Shown: positions 1-9,120, counted from the first letter of the stretch. The stretch: 64,000 nucleotides of DNA from Hymenobacter sp. DG01 (GCF_006352025.1 NZ_CP040936.1:2294001-2358000), one strand, 5' to 3'. Numbers and translations are program-made. Notes: a model not told the origin generated them from the sequence alone.

Positions 1-10
1 ATCCATAGAA

Positions 11-42
11 AAGCCCGTCTGCACCTTGCAGGCGGGCTTTTT
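11..42 (-). terminator. Intrinsic terminator hairpin
   Basis: The arms AAGCCCG and CGGGCTT, with an inner CTGC/GCAG pairing, are followed by a short T run in both directions. It lies just downstream of the minus-strand gene that ends at 64. Confidence 0.7.
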
Positions 43-63
43 CTGTGATGAAGGACCATGGAT

Positions 64-639
64 TCAGGCAGCGGCCGGTGGAACGGGCACCATCTGGATT
101 TCGAACTGCAGGTTGGCCTGAAACGCCAGCGGACGCGTGAGGCGGCGGCGGTTGGTACCCGAAATTTCGAGGGTAAACCACTCGGAGCGCAGAAACTCCA
201 GCAGATTCGGCTGGCCCTGCAGCTCCATATCAATACGCGAGGAGTGGATGTTGTGGGGGCCGAAGGTGGCAATGGGAATTTTGCGGCTGTTGGCCGTCAG
301 GAAGCAGCTGCCGCTTTCCAGCGCCCCCAGGGTGGGCGTACCCCGGCCAATGGCCTGGCCCGCCGGCTGGTCCCAGGTCAGGTAGGCCTCGCGCAGGGTA
401 ACCGCCGTAACGCTGGGGTGAGTTAGCGAGGCCAGGCATGGCAGCGTGCCGGGCAAGGTGGTTTCGCACAGAAAAATCAGGTCCATGCCGGGGTCTATCC
501 GGAGGTTGATGGCCCGGGTGCTCAGCCCAAACGCCGTGCGCAACGACCGGCGCAAACCTTCGTGGTGGGCAATGGTGAGTGTTACGCCGAGCACTACGGG
601 CTGCGCGGCGGACGGGGCGGGGGCAGGAATAGTTTTCAT
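64..639 (-). CDS. Hypothetical protein (191 aa)
   Basis: I do not recognise this family. It is a 191-residue soluble protein with an ATG start, an Ala/Pro-rich N-terminus, no convincing signal peptide and no membrane segment. The middle and C-terminal parts alternate hydrophobic and polar residues, suggesting a beta-rich fold. Codon use matches the GC-rich neighbours and a terminator follows the stop, so it is very likely a real gene. The 266-bp AT-rich spacer to the divergent LytTR regulator probably holds both promoters. No function can be inferred from context. Confidence 0.7.
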   Translation of the reverse strand: MKTIPAPAPSAAQPVVLGVTLTIAHHEGLRRSLRTAFGLSTRAINLRIDPGMDLIFLCETTLPGTLPCLASLTHPSVTAVTLREAYLTWDQPAGQAIGRGTPTLGALESGSCFLTANSRKIPIATFGPHNIHSSRIDMELQGQPNLLEFLRSEWFTLEISGTNRRRLTRPLAFQANLQFEIQMVPVPPAAA

Positions 640-905
640 AGCCGGAACGGACGAAAAGAACTACCCACTCAGCAGCGGACAGCAATAGGCTAAAAGCAGC
701 GAAAATCTGTAACGACAGTATTTCTGTTTACGGAAGAAGTTAACAATGTACTACTTATAGAACCCATCAAAGTATAGCAACTCCCGCATAAAGTAGACCA
801 GCAAACTCCTGAACCCGTCTAAAATTGTTTTCTTTCAATAAATAATAAGACGATTCGATTTTATCTTTTTATATTGAGGCTATTCTCCGGAACGATAGTG
901 CTCAT

Positions 906-1643
906 ATGAAGATCACCTGCCTGCTTCTCGATGACGATCCGCTTGTGCTGGACCTGTTACAGGCCTACGTGGTGATGACCGACATCCTGGATGTAAAAGC
1001 CGCTTTCACTGACCCGCTGGACGCGCACCGCTACCTCATGGAAAACCAGGTGCAGGTGCTGTTTTCGGATGTGACCATGCCCCACCTCAGCGGGCTGGAT
1101 TTAGTTCGCTCCCTGCAGCAACCTCCGCTGGTGGTGCTCATGACGGCCTACCCCCAATACGCCATGGAAGGCTTTAACCTCGATGTCATCGACTTTTTGC
1201 TGAAGCCTATTTCCCTGGACCGCTTTCTGCGGGCCGTAAATAAGGTAGCCGGTATTCTGCGCGTGAACACCGTGGGCTCCGACGCCCAGGCCGATGCCCT
1301 GACTGGCTGGGGTTCCTTCTTTATCCGCACCGATGCCCAGTTTGTGCGCCTGCACTACCGCGAGGTGCTCTACATTGAGGCCCTGAAGGACTTCACCAAA
1401 ATCAATACGTCGGATGGCCGTACGCACCTGACGCTGGTCAACCTGAAAAACCTGGAAGAGCAGCTGCCGCCGGGCCTCTTCATCCGGACGCACCGCTCCT
1501 ACCTGGTCAACGCAGCCCGCATTGATTCCGTCAGTAACCTGGAGGTGAAGGTAGGCGGCCACGCCCTGCCCCTGGGACAAACCTACCGGGAACGGGTAAC
1601 GGAGCGCATCGTGAACCGCTCCCTGATCCGGCGCCAGAACTAG
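906..1643 (+). CDS. LytTR-family DNA-binding response regulator
   Basis: Two-component response regulator. Residues 1-120 form a receiver domain with the acidic pair D9/D10, phosphoacceptor D55 (FSDVTMP), T80 and the K100-P101 switch pair. Residues about 140-240 form a LytTR DNA-binding domain, recognisable by YIEALKDFTKI and by FIRTHRSYLVN near the C-terminus. At 245 aa it has the normal family length. No histidine kinase lies beside it, so it is an orphan here. Its stop overlaps the stop of the convergent crtW by a few bases. A role in controlling the carotenoid genes is only suggested by position. Confidence 0.93.
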   Translation: MKITCLLLDDDPLVLDLLQAYVVMTDILDVKAAFTDPLDAHRYLMENQVQVLFSDVTMPHLSGLDLVRSLQQPPLVVLMTAYPQYAMEGFNLDVIDFLLKPISLDRFLRAVNKVAGILRVNTVGSDAQADALTGWGSFFIRTDAQFVRLHYREVLYIEALKDFTKINTSDGRTHLTLVNLKNLEEQLPPGLFIRTHRSYLVNAARIDSVSNLEVKVGGHALPLGQTYRERVTERIVNRSLIRRQN

Positions 1644-2434
1644 GCAGCGGCTTTTTCCGCGGCTTCCTTGGCCCGCCACAGCCGCCACCACGGCAGGTAG
1701 GGCTGGTCATGGTGCTCGTAGTGATACCCGAAAAAGTAGCAGCTCACGAAAGCCCATATATGCTGCCGCAACTGGCTGCGCGACTTATGCGGGTTCTCGG
1801 GGGCATGCTCGCCGCGGTGAGGCAGGTAGGTACCGAAGTAAAACAGCTGCAGCGTAGCTAGCACGGCCGGTACCATCCAGAAGGCAATAACGTTGGCCTG
1901 CGGGAAAAACAGCTTCAGCACGTTATACGTGAGGGCCATCAGCAGCACCTGCGCCACGGTTACGTAGTTCCAGGCAAAGCGCACAAACCAAAACAGAAAG
2001 CCTGGGTGGCGGCCGTCGTGAAAGTCGGGGTCCTCGGGGGTGGCAACGTGGCGGTGGTGGGCGTGGTGCTTGGGCAGCATCCGCGGAAACCAGTTGAAGG
2101 CAAACAGGCCCGCCGTCAGGGTCCCGATAAAGTTGTTCAGTCGCTTGTTTGGGCTGACCACCCCGTGCATGGCGTCGTGGGCCGTGATGAAGAGCCCCGT
2201 GTAGAGGTGCATTTGCACCAGCGCCAACAGGTAGGGCCAGGGCATGCGCCAGTTGGGCTCATAGAACGCCAGGAGGTAGGTCAGCAGCCCGGCCCAGGTA
2301 GCCACAATAAGCAGGGCCATCAGCACGCCTTTGCTCCCGAGGGAGGTAGGCTTCACCCGGCGCGACGGGGTAGCAGCAAACGCTGTTTCCAGACCAGCTT
2401 CGGGTAACGAGCTATGTACTTCCAGCTCACGCAT
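1640..2434 (-). CDS. crtW: Beta-carotene ketolase CrtW (fatty-acid desaturase superfamily)
   Basis: Integral membrane di-iron oxygenase that adds the 4-keto group to beta-ionone rings, giving canthaxanthin or astaxanthin precursors. The three His clusters of the family are present: HDAMH (86-90), HHAHHRH (123-129) and HYEHH (238-242), together with the CrtW signatures DPDFHDGRHP and FGTYLPHR. Hydrophobic stretches at about 37-57, 68-84, 103-117 and 146-200 fit the membrane helices. It follows ispH by 16 bp on the same strand, so the two are probably co-transcribed. Ketolase is preferred over a generic desaturase because of the FGTYLPHR and FHDG motifs; substrate preference cannot be read. Confidence 0.9.
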   Translation of the reverse strand: MRELEVHSSLPEAGLETAFAATPSRRVKPTSLGSKGVLMALLIVATWAGLLTYLLAFYEPNWRMPWPYLLALVQMHLYTGLFITAHDAMHGVVSPNKRLNNFIGTLTAGLFAFNWFPRMLPKHHAHHRHVATPEDPDFHDGRHPGFLFWFVRFAWNYVTVAQVLLMALTYNVLKLFFPQANVIAFWMVPAVLATLQLFYFGTYLPHRGEHAPENPHKSRSQLRQHIWAFVSCYFFGYHYEHHDQPYLPWWRLWRAKEAAEKAAA

Positions 2435-2450
2435 CAGCTTCCGAACGCAG

Positions 2451-3299
2451 TTAAAGGGCCAGTAGAGCGTCGCGGACCTGCTCCATCTGCCACATGGGCG
2501 TGCTGGTAGCGCCGCAAATACCCACCGACTGCCCCGGCTGAAACCAGGAAGGGCACAGCTCTTCTACCTTGGAAATGAAGTGAGTAGCCGGGTTGGTTTC
2601 CTTGCAGACCTGGTATAGCACTTTGCCGTTGGAGCTTTTGGTGCCCGACACAAATACCACCTGGTCGAACTGGGCCGCGAACTTCCGCAGGTCTTTGTCG
2701 CGGTTGCTTACCTGGCGACAAATCGTGTCGTTGGCGTTTACCAGGTAGCCGCGCTGCTCCAGCTCGTCCTTGATTCGGTAGAAGGAGTTGGTGCTCTTGG
2801 TGGTCTGGCTGTAGAGGGTAATGTTGGCTGGCAGCTCGTGGCGCAACAGCTCCTCCAGGTTCTCAAATACCACCGCGTTGCCGCTGGTTTGCCCCAGCAG
2901 CCCACGCACCTCGGCGTGGCCGTGCTTACCGTAGATGAAAATCTGGTCCTGGCGGTCGTAGCTGGTCTTGATGCGATTCTGCAGCTTCAGCACTACGGGA
3001 CAGGAGGCGTCCACCAGGGTCAGATTGTTTTCCAGGGCCATCTGGTAGGTGCTGGGCGGCTCGCCGTGGGCCCGAATAAGCACAGCTTCGTTGCGCAACT
3101 GGGCCAGCTCCTCGTAGTTGATGATGCGCAGGCCGCGCTGCTCCAGGCGCTCGACCTCTTCATCGTTGTGCACGATGTCGCCGAGGCAATACAAGTACCC
3201 CTGCTCGTCAAGCAGGTCCTCGGCCATCTGAATAGCATAGATTACGCCGAAGCAGAAGCCAGAATTGGGGTCGATACGGACGCTCAGGTGGTGCGGCAT
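2451..3299 (-). CDS. ispH: 4-hydroxy-3-methylbut-2-enyl diphosphate reductase IspH
   Basis: Last enzyme of the MEP pathway, reducing HMBPP to IPP and DMAPP with a [4Fe-4S] cluster. The three cluster cysteines are visible at C16 (GFCFGV), C100 (DASCPVV) and C194 (NDTICRQ). The substrate histidines H44 (HNDEEV), H78 (RAHGEP) and H128 (GKHGHAE), and T166 in SQTTKS, are intact. The length of 282 aa is typical. It lies upstream of crtW in the same direction, placing isoprenoid precursor supply next to a carotenoid tailoring enzyme. ATG start. Confidence 0.95.
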   Translation of the reverse strand: MPHHLSVRIDPNSGFCFGVIYAIQMAEDLLDEQGYLYCLGDIVHNDEEVERLEQRGLRIINYEELAQLRNEAVLIRAHGEPPSTYQMALENNLTLVDASCPVVLKLQNRIKTSYDRQDQIFIYGKHGHAEVRGLLGQTSGNAVVFENLEELLRHELPANITLYSQTTKSTNSFYRIKDELEQRGYLVNANDTICRQVSNRDKDLRKFAAQFDQVVFVSGTKSSNGKVLYQVCKETNPATHFISKVEELCPSWFQPGQSVGICGATSTPMWQMEQVRDALLAL

Positions 3300-3626
3300 A
3301 CTAACAGAGTAACTGTCGAGGTGACCAGAAGGTTACAACGGGCAGAAGATACAAGGAGTTTGTTACTCCGCTTGCCACGCGTAGCCTAACCTGCTTCCCT
3401 AACAACAGGCAACCGCATAAAGTTAACATCTTGATAATCCAACCATTGACACTACAATCTACAAATACCAACCGTAACGACCACCTTTAATCCGGCCGCC
3501 GGATAGACCCCTGGCTGATTGCAAGCCACCGTCAAAGCGTGCAGGTTGCCACTTATCTATGCGACAATATCCGATTTAGATTCCAGAAATGAGAAACTTT
3601 GCTGGTCGCTCAGCTCCTGCTTGTTG
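3300..3626. other. Intergenic stretch, no gene seen
   Basis: 327 bp between the ispH start and the end of the CarboxypepD_reg gene. It is more AT-rich than the flanking genes and should contain the ispH-crtW promoter. I see no convincing hairpin, RNA gene or coding frame. Confidence 0.4.
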
Positions 3627-4826
3627 CTAAAACGAGCCGAAAGCCTTCCGCTTTTCTAAATCCCGGATTACCTGCTCTTCTACCGGGCTGGCGCGCAGCA
3701 CTTCCCGGTCGCGCCAGAACTTGGCGTTGTAGTTCTGCTTCATGGCCTGCTTCAGGTCGTTGTAGTTCACGCCCGTTGTCTTGTAGCCCTTGGCAGCGGG
3801 TTTGGCGGTATTCTGATAGAAAAACAGGTTACCGCTGATTTCGGTGGTGTCGGGCTTGCCCTGGTAGCTGAGCACAATGCGCTGATCGGCCCGCACGGAC
3901 TGCAGGCGGCTCAGGGAATCGTTGGCGGGGCTGAAATCCGTAACCATCCGGAAGCTTTGCGAAGCCAGCGTAGTGCCTTCAGAGAACTGCAGTGTCATCA
4001 GATTCCCAATGGGCACGTTGGACTCTACGCGCCGGATAGCCGCCGTTTTGAAGTCGAGGTACAGCGTGCCGAACGTGGCCGGCTGGTTTAAGTCGAGCCG
4101 CGGAGTGAAGTCGATAACGGCCGTTTCCTGGCCTTTGTCCTGCAGTACCTCGCGCAGATGAAATTTGAATTGCTTTTCGGCCAGGGGGCTCAGCGGCACG
4201 GCCAGCGTCCGACGACTGGGCTTGGGCTCAAACACCGGAATGAGGCGCACGGCGGCCGAGAAGTTGCTCATATCTACCCCGGTTTCTTCGGCGGCGGTAG
4301 CGTAGCGGGCCTGCTCCAGCTGCCAGCCGCCTATGCCCTGGTTGGTGAAGCGAACATCATAAAAGGCATCCAGAAACTCAGAGTACTCGCTATTGTGCCG
4401 CTGCTTCTGCCGGTAGAAAGCCTTGCCGTACTGCTCCTGCTTCTGGTGACGAGCCAGCTTGGCGTAGGCACGCTTCACCAGTTCCGTGGCTACCTGCTCC
4501 GGGTTGCGCACCCGCACTTCGGGCAGAGCTACCGTGCTGGAGCTCAGCGTTATCAGAATAGGGTCTGTCGCGGATTTAACCTCAATGGTGGTAGGCGCGT
4601 GGCCCAGGCTGATGACGGTTATTTTCTGGGGCACTTTGGCTACGCGCAGGCTGAACTCGCCCGCTTCGTTGGTGGCCGTGCCCGGCTCATTGACCGCCTG
4701 GGCTACCGTAGCGAAAGGCACGGGCTGGTGCTTCTCATCCACTACCCGGCCTTTGAGCGTGATTTGCTGGGCCTGCGCCAGAGAAACAGTAGTCAGGGCA
4801 ACCGTCAGGATTAGAGCTGATTTCAT
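3627..4826 (-). CDS. CarboxypepD_reg-like domain protein, exported
   Basis: Exported protein with a cleavable signal peptide (residues 1-20, ending AQA). A carboxypeptidase-regulatory-like beta-sandwich follows at about 22-100: TLKGRVVDEKHQPVPFATV, a TNEAGEFSL turn and a closing strand near LPEVRVRNP. This module is typical of Bacteroidota cell-surface and TonB-receptor-associated proteins. The remaining 290 residues resemble the beta-rich C-terminal part of DUF5686-like proteins but lack a clear enzyme motif. The open frame extends one codon upstream to a TTG; the ATG giving MKSA is the better start. Its function is not known. Confidence 0.75.
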   Translation of the reverse strand: MKSALILTVALTTVSLAQAQQITLKGRVVDEKHQPVPFATVAQAVNEPGTATNEAGEFSLRVAKVPQKITVISLGHAPTTIEVKSATDPILITLSSSTVALPEVRVRNPEQVATELVKRAYAKLARHQKQEQYGKAFYRQKQRHNSEYSEFLDAFYDVRFTNQGIGGWQLEQARYATAAEETGVDMSNFSAAVRLIPVFEPKPSRRTLAVPLSPLAEKQFKFHLREVLQDKGQETAVIDFTPRLDLNQPATFGTLYLDFKTAAIRRVESNVPIGNLMTLQFSEGTTLASQSFRMVTDFSPANDSLSRLQSVRADQRIVLSYQGKPDTTEISGNLFFYQNTAKPAAKGYKTTGVNYNDLKQAMKQNYNAKFWRDREVLRASPVEEQVIRDLEKRKAFGSF

Positions 4827-5055
4827 CAAGTTATAAGAGAGAATTACGAAAGGCAGGAGCGCTTACAAAGCGCAGGGAGCCCTGGAAACGCAGGAGCAGC
4901 GCTTTTGATGTGCTGCCTGCTGCTTTTTTCGGGCATGTGCTACCCGCTCAAAACGTGCCAAAGATATCCGGACCATAGCTAGCGGGCAGCACGTTGGTTC
5001 GGAGCAGGCTTCCTCCTACCCCCTCGACCAAGCCGCAACCCGGCGGTGCCCCAAC

Positions 5056-5085
5056 AAAAAAGCTCCTGCGTGGCAGGAGCTTTTT
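5056..5085. terminator. Bidirectional intrinsic terminator
   Basis: The perfect stem AAAAAGCTCCTGC / GCAGGAGCTTTTT has a three-base loop and A and T runs on both sides. It lies just downstream of the minus-strand gene ending at 5110. Confidence 0.85.
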
Positions 5086-5109
5086 CAGCAAAACCAGGGG
5101 TAGGAAGCC

Positions 5110-5691
5110 TTAAAGCTGCCTCAGCTTCTGGGCCTCGGCATCGGAAACGTGCCCCCGATCTACCAGAAAGGTGCGCACCAGCCCAAACGACTCGGCATCG
5201 AGGCCGGAGTTGGGGTGCCGGAGCAGGGTAGAAACCAGAAACTGACGGTCTTCCTCTACGTGCGGGCTCAGACCCAGGAAGCCGGGCAGGTTGCTTTCCA
5301 CGCTCAGGCGCAGAAACCGGATTTCAGCGTTATCAGAGTCCAGCTTTACGGCTTGCTCAAACAGCTTGCTGGCGTTCTGCACGTAGGTGAGCTTGTTGAA
5401 CATGGAAGCGTCGCGGGCCCGGATGGCCTCGGCGGCTGCTTTGTAGGCCAGCACCACGGCGTCCTGCTTGGTGTAGGCAGCCATGAGCTGGTAGAACTTC
5501 TCGCCGGCTTCTTTATTGGCGGCGGCCTGCTGGTACTGGCGGCGCAAATGGGTTACGGCGTATGGATTGGCTTCGGTGGACACGAGGGCAGAGAGGGTCA
5601 GGAGAAAAGAGAGAAACAGAAGTCGGAGCAGCTTCACGCGGCGCAGGATTCGTAGAACAAAGGAGAAGCAAGCGGCTGCAAAGTTGTTCAT
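5110..5691 (-). CDS. Conserved hypothetical exported protein (TPR-like)
   Basis: 193 aa with a hydrophobic signal or anchor segment at about 20-40 (LLFLSFLLTLSALVS). The rest is helical, with repeated Ala-rich amphipathic segments (ASKLFEQAVKLDSDNAEIRFL) that look like one or two TPR-type repeats. It starts 26 bp after crtB on the same strand and ends at a strong terminator, so it is probably the last cistron of the crtI-crtB unit. No catalytic motif is visible. A link to pigment assembly or the envelope is inferred from position only. Confidence 0.7.
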   Translation of the reverse strand: MNNFAAACFSFVLRILRRVKLLRLLFLSFLLTLSALVSTEANPYAVTHLRRQYQQAAANKEAGEKFYQLMAAYTKQDAVVLAYKAAAEAIRARDASMFNKLTYVQNASKLFEQAVKLDSDNAEIRFLRLSVESNLPGFLGLSPHVEEDRQFLVSTLLRHPNSGLDAESFGLVRTFLVDRGHVSDAEAQKLRQL

Positions 5692-5717
5692 AAAATCCGG
5701 GCTGAAGGTCAGTTTTG

Positions 5718-6560
5718 CTATACCCGCGCCAGCCGATACCGGAAGTAAGAGCCTAACAGCAGCAATAGCTTGGTGTTGTTAGGTACGCGCACCCGCTCAC
5801 CCAGGATACGTTGAGCTGGCAGCTGCCGAATCTTATGGAAGAGCTTGAGGTAGTACACATAAGCCAGGTACACGCCCAATCGCGCGGCCCGCGGTAGCTG
5901 CACAATTCCAGCGTAGCCTGCCTCAAAATCCAGCCGTATATCGGCCTCTATGCGCTGTTTTACTTCGTCGGTGAACCGCTCGTACTGCACGCCGGGGAAG
6001 TACACGCGCCCCCGCTCCTCGAAGTCGGAGCGGATGTCGCGCAGAAAATTTATTTTCTGGAATGCCGAGCCCAGCCGCCGCGCCGGCTCGCGTAGGCGCT
6101 GGAACATGGCCTCGTCGCCCTCACAGAAAATGCGCAGGCACATTAGCCCTACCACCTCCGCCGAGCCATAGATGTACTGCTCATACAGCGACTGATTGTA
6201 GCTCCGGTCGTCGAGGTCCATTTCCATGCTGAACAGGAAAGCGTCGATAAACTCCCGATCGATACCGTACTCATGCACCACGTCCTGGAAAGCGTGCAGC
6301 ACGGGGTTCAGGCTGATGCGCAGGTCCAGGGCCTCGTAGGTCTGGCGCTTAAAGTCCTGAAACAGTGCCGCCTTATCGTGTTCGTGGAAGGTATCCACGA
6401 TTTCATCGGCCCAGCGCACGAAGCCATACACCGAGTACACCGGCAGGTGAAACCGCTTATCAAGGGTGCGGATACCCAGCGTGAAAGAGGTGCTGTAACG
6501 TTTGGTTATCAGCTTGCTACACGCCCGGCTGGTTTCGGTGAAAAGAGCAACGTGGTCCAA
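5718..6560 (-). CDS. crtB: Phytoene synthase CrtB
   Basis: Condenses two GGPP molecules to phytoene, the first committed carotenoid step. Both Asp-rich motifs of the trans-isoprenyl (squalene/phytoene synthase) family are present: D52-E-I-V-D56 in RWADEIVD and D175-I-R-S-D179 in NFLRDIRSDFEERGRVYFP. The N-terminal CSKLITKRYSTSF is typical. Length of 280 aa is normal for Bacteroidota CrtB. The only start giving a normal N-terminus is TTG at 6560; no in-frame ATG precedes it. It follows crtI after a 99-bp gap that contains a stem-loop. Confidence 0.95.
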   Translation of the reverse strand: MDHVALFTETSRACSKLITKRYSTSFTLGIRTLDKRFHLPVYSVYGFVRWADEIVDTFHEHDKAALFQDFKRQTYEALDLRISLNPVLHAFQDVVHEYGIDREFIDAFLFSMEMDLDDRSYNQSLYEQYIYGSAEVVGLMCLRIFCEGDEAMFQRLREPARRLGSAFQKINFLRDIRSDFEERGRVYFPGVQYERFTDEVKQRIEADIRLDFEAGYAGIVQLPRAARLGVYLAYVYYLKLFHKIRQLPAQRILGERVRVPNNTKLLLLLGSYFRYRLARV

Positions 6561-6613
6561 CGGATGGCTGTTTTTAGCTACTGATGTTTTTAATTGGCGG
6601 GAGCTGCTACCCC

Positions 6614-6642
6614 CTGAAGTAACGGAAAGCCAGCTACTTCAG
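6614..6642 (-). other. Intercistronic stem-loop between crtI and crtB
   Basis: The inverted repeat CTGAAGTA / TACTTCAG (8 bp, 13-nt loop) sits in the crtI-crtB gap. There is no T run, so it looks more like an mRNA processing or stabilising hairpin, or a weak attenuator, than a terminator. Confidence 0.35.
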
Positions 6643-6659
6643 GAAGGAGCGTTTCCTGC

Positions 6660-8144
6660 TTAGTTTTCTTTTTCTATCTCTCCGGCCACTACCTGCCCCG
6701 ATATCAGAGAAGGCGGTACGCCAGGACCGGGCACCGTAAGCTGACCCGTAAAATACAGATTACTAACTTTTTTGCTTTTAAGCGCTGGCTTCAGGATGGC
6801 CGTTTGGCGCAACGTATTCGCCAGGCCGTAGGCGTTGCCCTTATAGCTATTGTAATCCTGCACGAAATCCTGGTGGGCGTAGCTGCGCTTATACACCACC
6901 GCGTCGCGGATGCTGGTGCCGCAGTGGCGCTCCAGCCGGTCCATAATCAGGTGGTAGTAATGCTCCCGGGTTTCCTCCGGGTCAGTTAGGTTGGGGGCCA
7001 CCGGAATCAGCAGGAACAGGTTTTCGCAGCCTTCGGGCGCTACCGAGGGGTCGGTCTGCGATGGGGCCGACACGTAAAACAGGGGGCGGGTGGGCCACTT
7101 CGGGTCCTCGTAAATTTCCTCGGCGTGCAGGCTGAAATCCTCGTCGAAGAACAGGTTGTGGTGCCGCAGCTGGGGTAGGCGCTTGTTTACGCCCACGTAA
7201 AACAGCAACGACGATGGCGCCATCGTACGCGCATCCCAGTATTTCTCGTCGTAGTGGCGCCACTCGGGGGCCAGCAGGTGCTGCTCGGCATGGTGGTAGT
7301 CGGCGCCGGCCACTACCACATCGGCGGCCCGGAAGCCGGCAGCGGTTTGCACGCCCGTGGCGCGGCCGCGCTCCACTACAATTTCCTGCACGGGTGCGTT
7401 GTATTCAATCTGCACGCCGCGCTCCTGGGCCAGCTGCACCATGCCTTCCACAATTTTGTGCATGCCGCCCATGGGGTACCAGGTGCCCAGGGCCAGGTCG
7501 GCGTAGTTCATGAGGGAGTACAGGGCCGGGGTATTATCGGAGGTAGCCCCCAGGAACAGCACCGGAAACTCCACCAACTCCAGCAGACGCGGGTCCTTGA
7601 AAAACTTGCGCACGTGCTTGTGCATGCTCTGCAGCAGATCCAGCCGCACAGCATTTACTACCAGGCGCGGGTCCATGAACTCCAGCAGGGAACGGCCGGG
7701 CATGTGCACGAATTTGCCAATGCCTACCTCGTACTTATAGGCAGCCTGCCGCAGAAACTCATCGAGGCGGGCGGCGCTGCCGGGCTCGTAGTGTTCAAAT
7801 AGTGCCCGCAGCTCCTCCATACGGGCCGGAATATCTACCGTCTCCTGATTTTTGAACACGACCTGGTACGAGGGGTCCAGGCGCACCAGCTCGTAGTAAT
7901 CCGAAACCTTCTTGCCGAAACGAGCGAAATACTGCTCGAAAATATCAGGCATCCAGTACCAGCTCGGCCCCATATCGAAGGTAAAGCCCTCGGCCCGGAA
8001 CACGCGGGCCCGGCCGCCCGGGCCTTCGTTTTTCTCCAGAATGGTGACGCGGTAGCCGCGCTGAGCCAGGGAAGTAGCGGCGGCCAGCCCGGCAAAGCCC
8101 GCCCCGATAACCAGAACGTGTTTAGAAGTAGAGGCGGTAGTCAA
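6660..8144 (-). CDS. crtI: Phytoene desaturase CrtI
   Basis: FAD-dependent desaturase converting phytoene to lycopene or neurosporene. The N-terminal dinucleotide-binding fold reads VLVIGAGFAGLAAA followed by the acidic ribose-binding ILEKNEGPGGRA. The C-terminal carotenoid-desaturase signature, with FTGQLTVPGPGVPPSLISG, closes the FAD site. The length of 494 aa is standard. The frame opens with TTG at 8144 (MTTASTSKH); no in-frame ATG exists upstream of the GxGxxG motif. The sigma-factor gene lies upstream with a terminator between them, so crtI probably has its own promoter in the 232-bp gap. Confidence 0.95.
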   Translation of the reverse strand: MTTASTSKHVLVIGAGFAGLAAATSLAQRGYRVTILEKNEGPGGRARVFRAEGFTFDMGPSWYWMPDIFEQYFARFGKKVSDYYELVRLDPSYQVVFKNQETVDIPARMEELRALFEHYEPGSAARLDEFLRQAAYKYEVGIGKFVHMPGRSLLEFMDPRLVVNAVRLDLLQSMHKHVRKFFKDPRLLELVEFPVLFLGATSDNTPALYSLMNYADLALGTWYPMGGMHKIVEGMVQLAQERGVQIEYNAPVQEIVVERGRATGVQTAAGFRAADVVVAGADYHHAEQHLLAPEWRHYDEKYWDARTMAPSSLLFYVGVNKRLPQLRHHNLFFDEDFSLHAEEIYEDPKWPTRPLFYVSAPSQTDPSVAPEGCENLFLLIPVAPNLTDPEETREHYYHLIMDRLERHCGTSIRDAVVYKRSYAHQDFVQDYNSYKGNAYGLANTLRQTAILKPALKSKKVSNLYFTGQLTVPGPGVPPSLISGQVVAGEIEKEN

Positions 8145-8280
8145 GCGAGCAGAAATAAGGATGGGATTGGTGTGCGAAGATGAGAAGTATCCAGATAGAA
8201 GCCGGCACCTCGCCCTTCCGGATAAATACTACCAAGCTCGACAGATGTTTCGGAAACAGGCCGCGCCGGGCCCCTACCCC

Positions 8281-8337
8281 GCAAAAACAGACGGGCCGCG
8301 AACCACGCCGCCAGAAGCTAACGTTGTCCGCGGCCCG
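8281..8337 (-). terminator. Terminator downstream of the ECF sigma gene
   Basis: The stem CGGGCCGCG (8292-8300) pairs with CGCGGCCCG (8329-8337). Read on the minus strand it is followed by a TTTTT run at about 8284-8288. It separates the sigma gene from crtI. Confidence 0.6.
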
Positions 8338-8376
8338 CGATACGCCCGGGGCGGGTCTGTACTCTCTCCCTATTCC

Positions 8377-8892
8377 CTACACGCCGGGGGCGTATGTCTT
8401 CAGCGCCTGCTTAAGTTCTTTGCGGGCGATGTGAATACGGTTCTTGACGGTTCCAATCGGAATCTGCAGCTTCTCTGCAATTTCCAGGTACTTGTAGCCG
8501 ATGTAGTACATCATGAACGGAGTCCGGTAGTCGGCAGAAAGACCGGCAATGGCTTCGTTGATATCAGTTACTACGAAATCGGAGGTAGCACCGTTGTGCG
8601 TAATGTAGTTTTCGTCGGTATTAAAATATTGGAAATACTCCGTGCTATCAATATTGCTATTGCGCTTGGTAATCTTGTTGTAGTTGTTGATGAAGGTGTT
8701 GCGCATGATGGTGTACAACCATGCCTTCAGGTTGGTGCCCGCCTTGAACTTGTCCTTGTTCAGCAGCGCTTTGAGCAGGGTTTCCTGGACCAGGTCCTTA
8801 GCATCGTCGGCGTCGCGGGTCAGGTTCATCGCCACGGGCTTAAGGGAGTAGGAAATCTTCTGTACCTGGTTTGTGAATTCCAAAGAGGTCAT
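8377..8892 (-). CDS. ECF-type RNA polymerase sigma factor
   Basis: 171-aa sigma-70 factor. Region 2 spans about 10-80, with AKDLVQETLLKALLNKDKF and the -10 recognition helix LKAWLYTIMRNTFINNYNK. Region 4 spans about 112-165, ending in the helix-turn-helix YKYLEIAEKLQIPIGTVKNRIHIARKEL. It sits between the CarH-like regulator and crtI, all on the minus strand, as in other Bacteroidota carotenoid loci. No anti-sigma gene is adjacent. Codon use is clearly more AT-rich than in the neighbours (many AAT, AAA and ATA codons). A role in light or stress control of pigment genes is inferred from context. Confidence 0.93.
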   Translation of the reverse strand: MTSLEFTNQVQKISYSLKPVAMNLTRDADDAKDLVQETLLKALLNKDKFKAGTNLKAWLYTIMRNTFINNYNKITKRNSNIDSTEYFQYFNTDENYITHNGATSDFVVTDINEAIAGLSADYRTPFMMYYIGYKYLEIAEKLQIPIGTVKNRIHIARKELKQALKTYAPGV

Positions 8893-8924
8893 ACTTGTTT
8901 AGCTTTTCGTGGCAAAAGGTTAAA

Positions 8925-8932
8925 CAAATATA
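8925..8932 (-). promoter_or_regulatory. Probable -7 promoter element of the sigma gene
   Basis: On the minus strand the sequence TATATTTG matches the Bacteroidota -7 consensus TAnnTTTG and lies about 35 bp upstream of the sigma-factor ATG at 8892. The -33 region (ACTG near 8955) is only a weak match. Confidence 0.45.
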
Positions 8933-9120
8933 CGAGCGTATCTGAAAATACCAGTACCTACATCAATTTATTTTTCCCCCCGCGCCTTTCTGCTCTGAAA
9001 ATCAATCAACTACTAAGTATCTATCTGAAAATCAGAGCCCGACCACAAACATTCCGCCTTTCAACAACCAGCCTTCCAGTTCATTGTTCGTCGGCATTTC
9101 TATCCCATACCTACGCAAAC

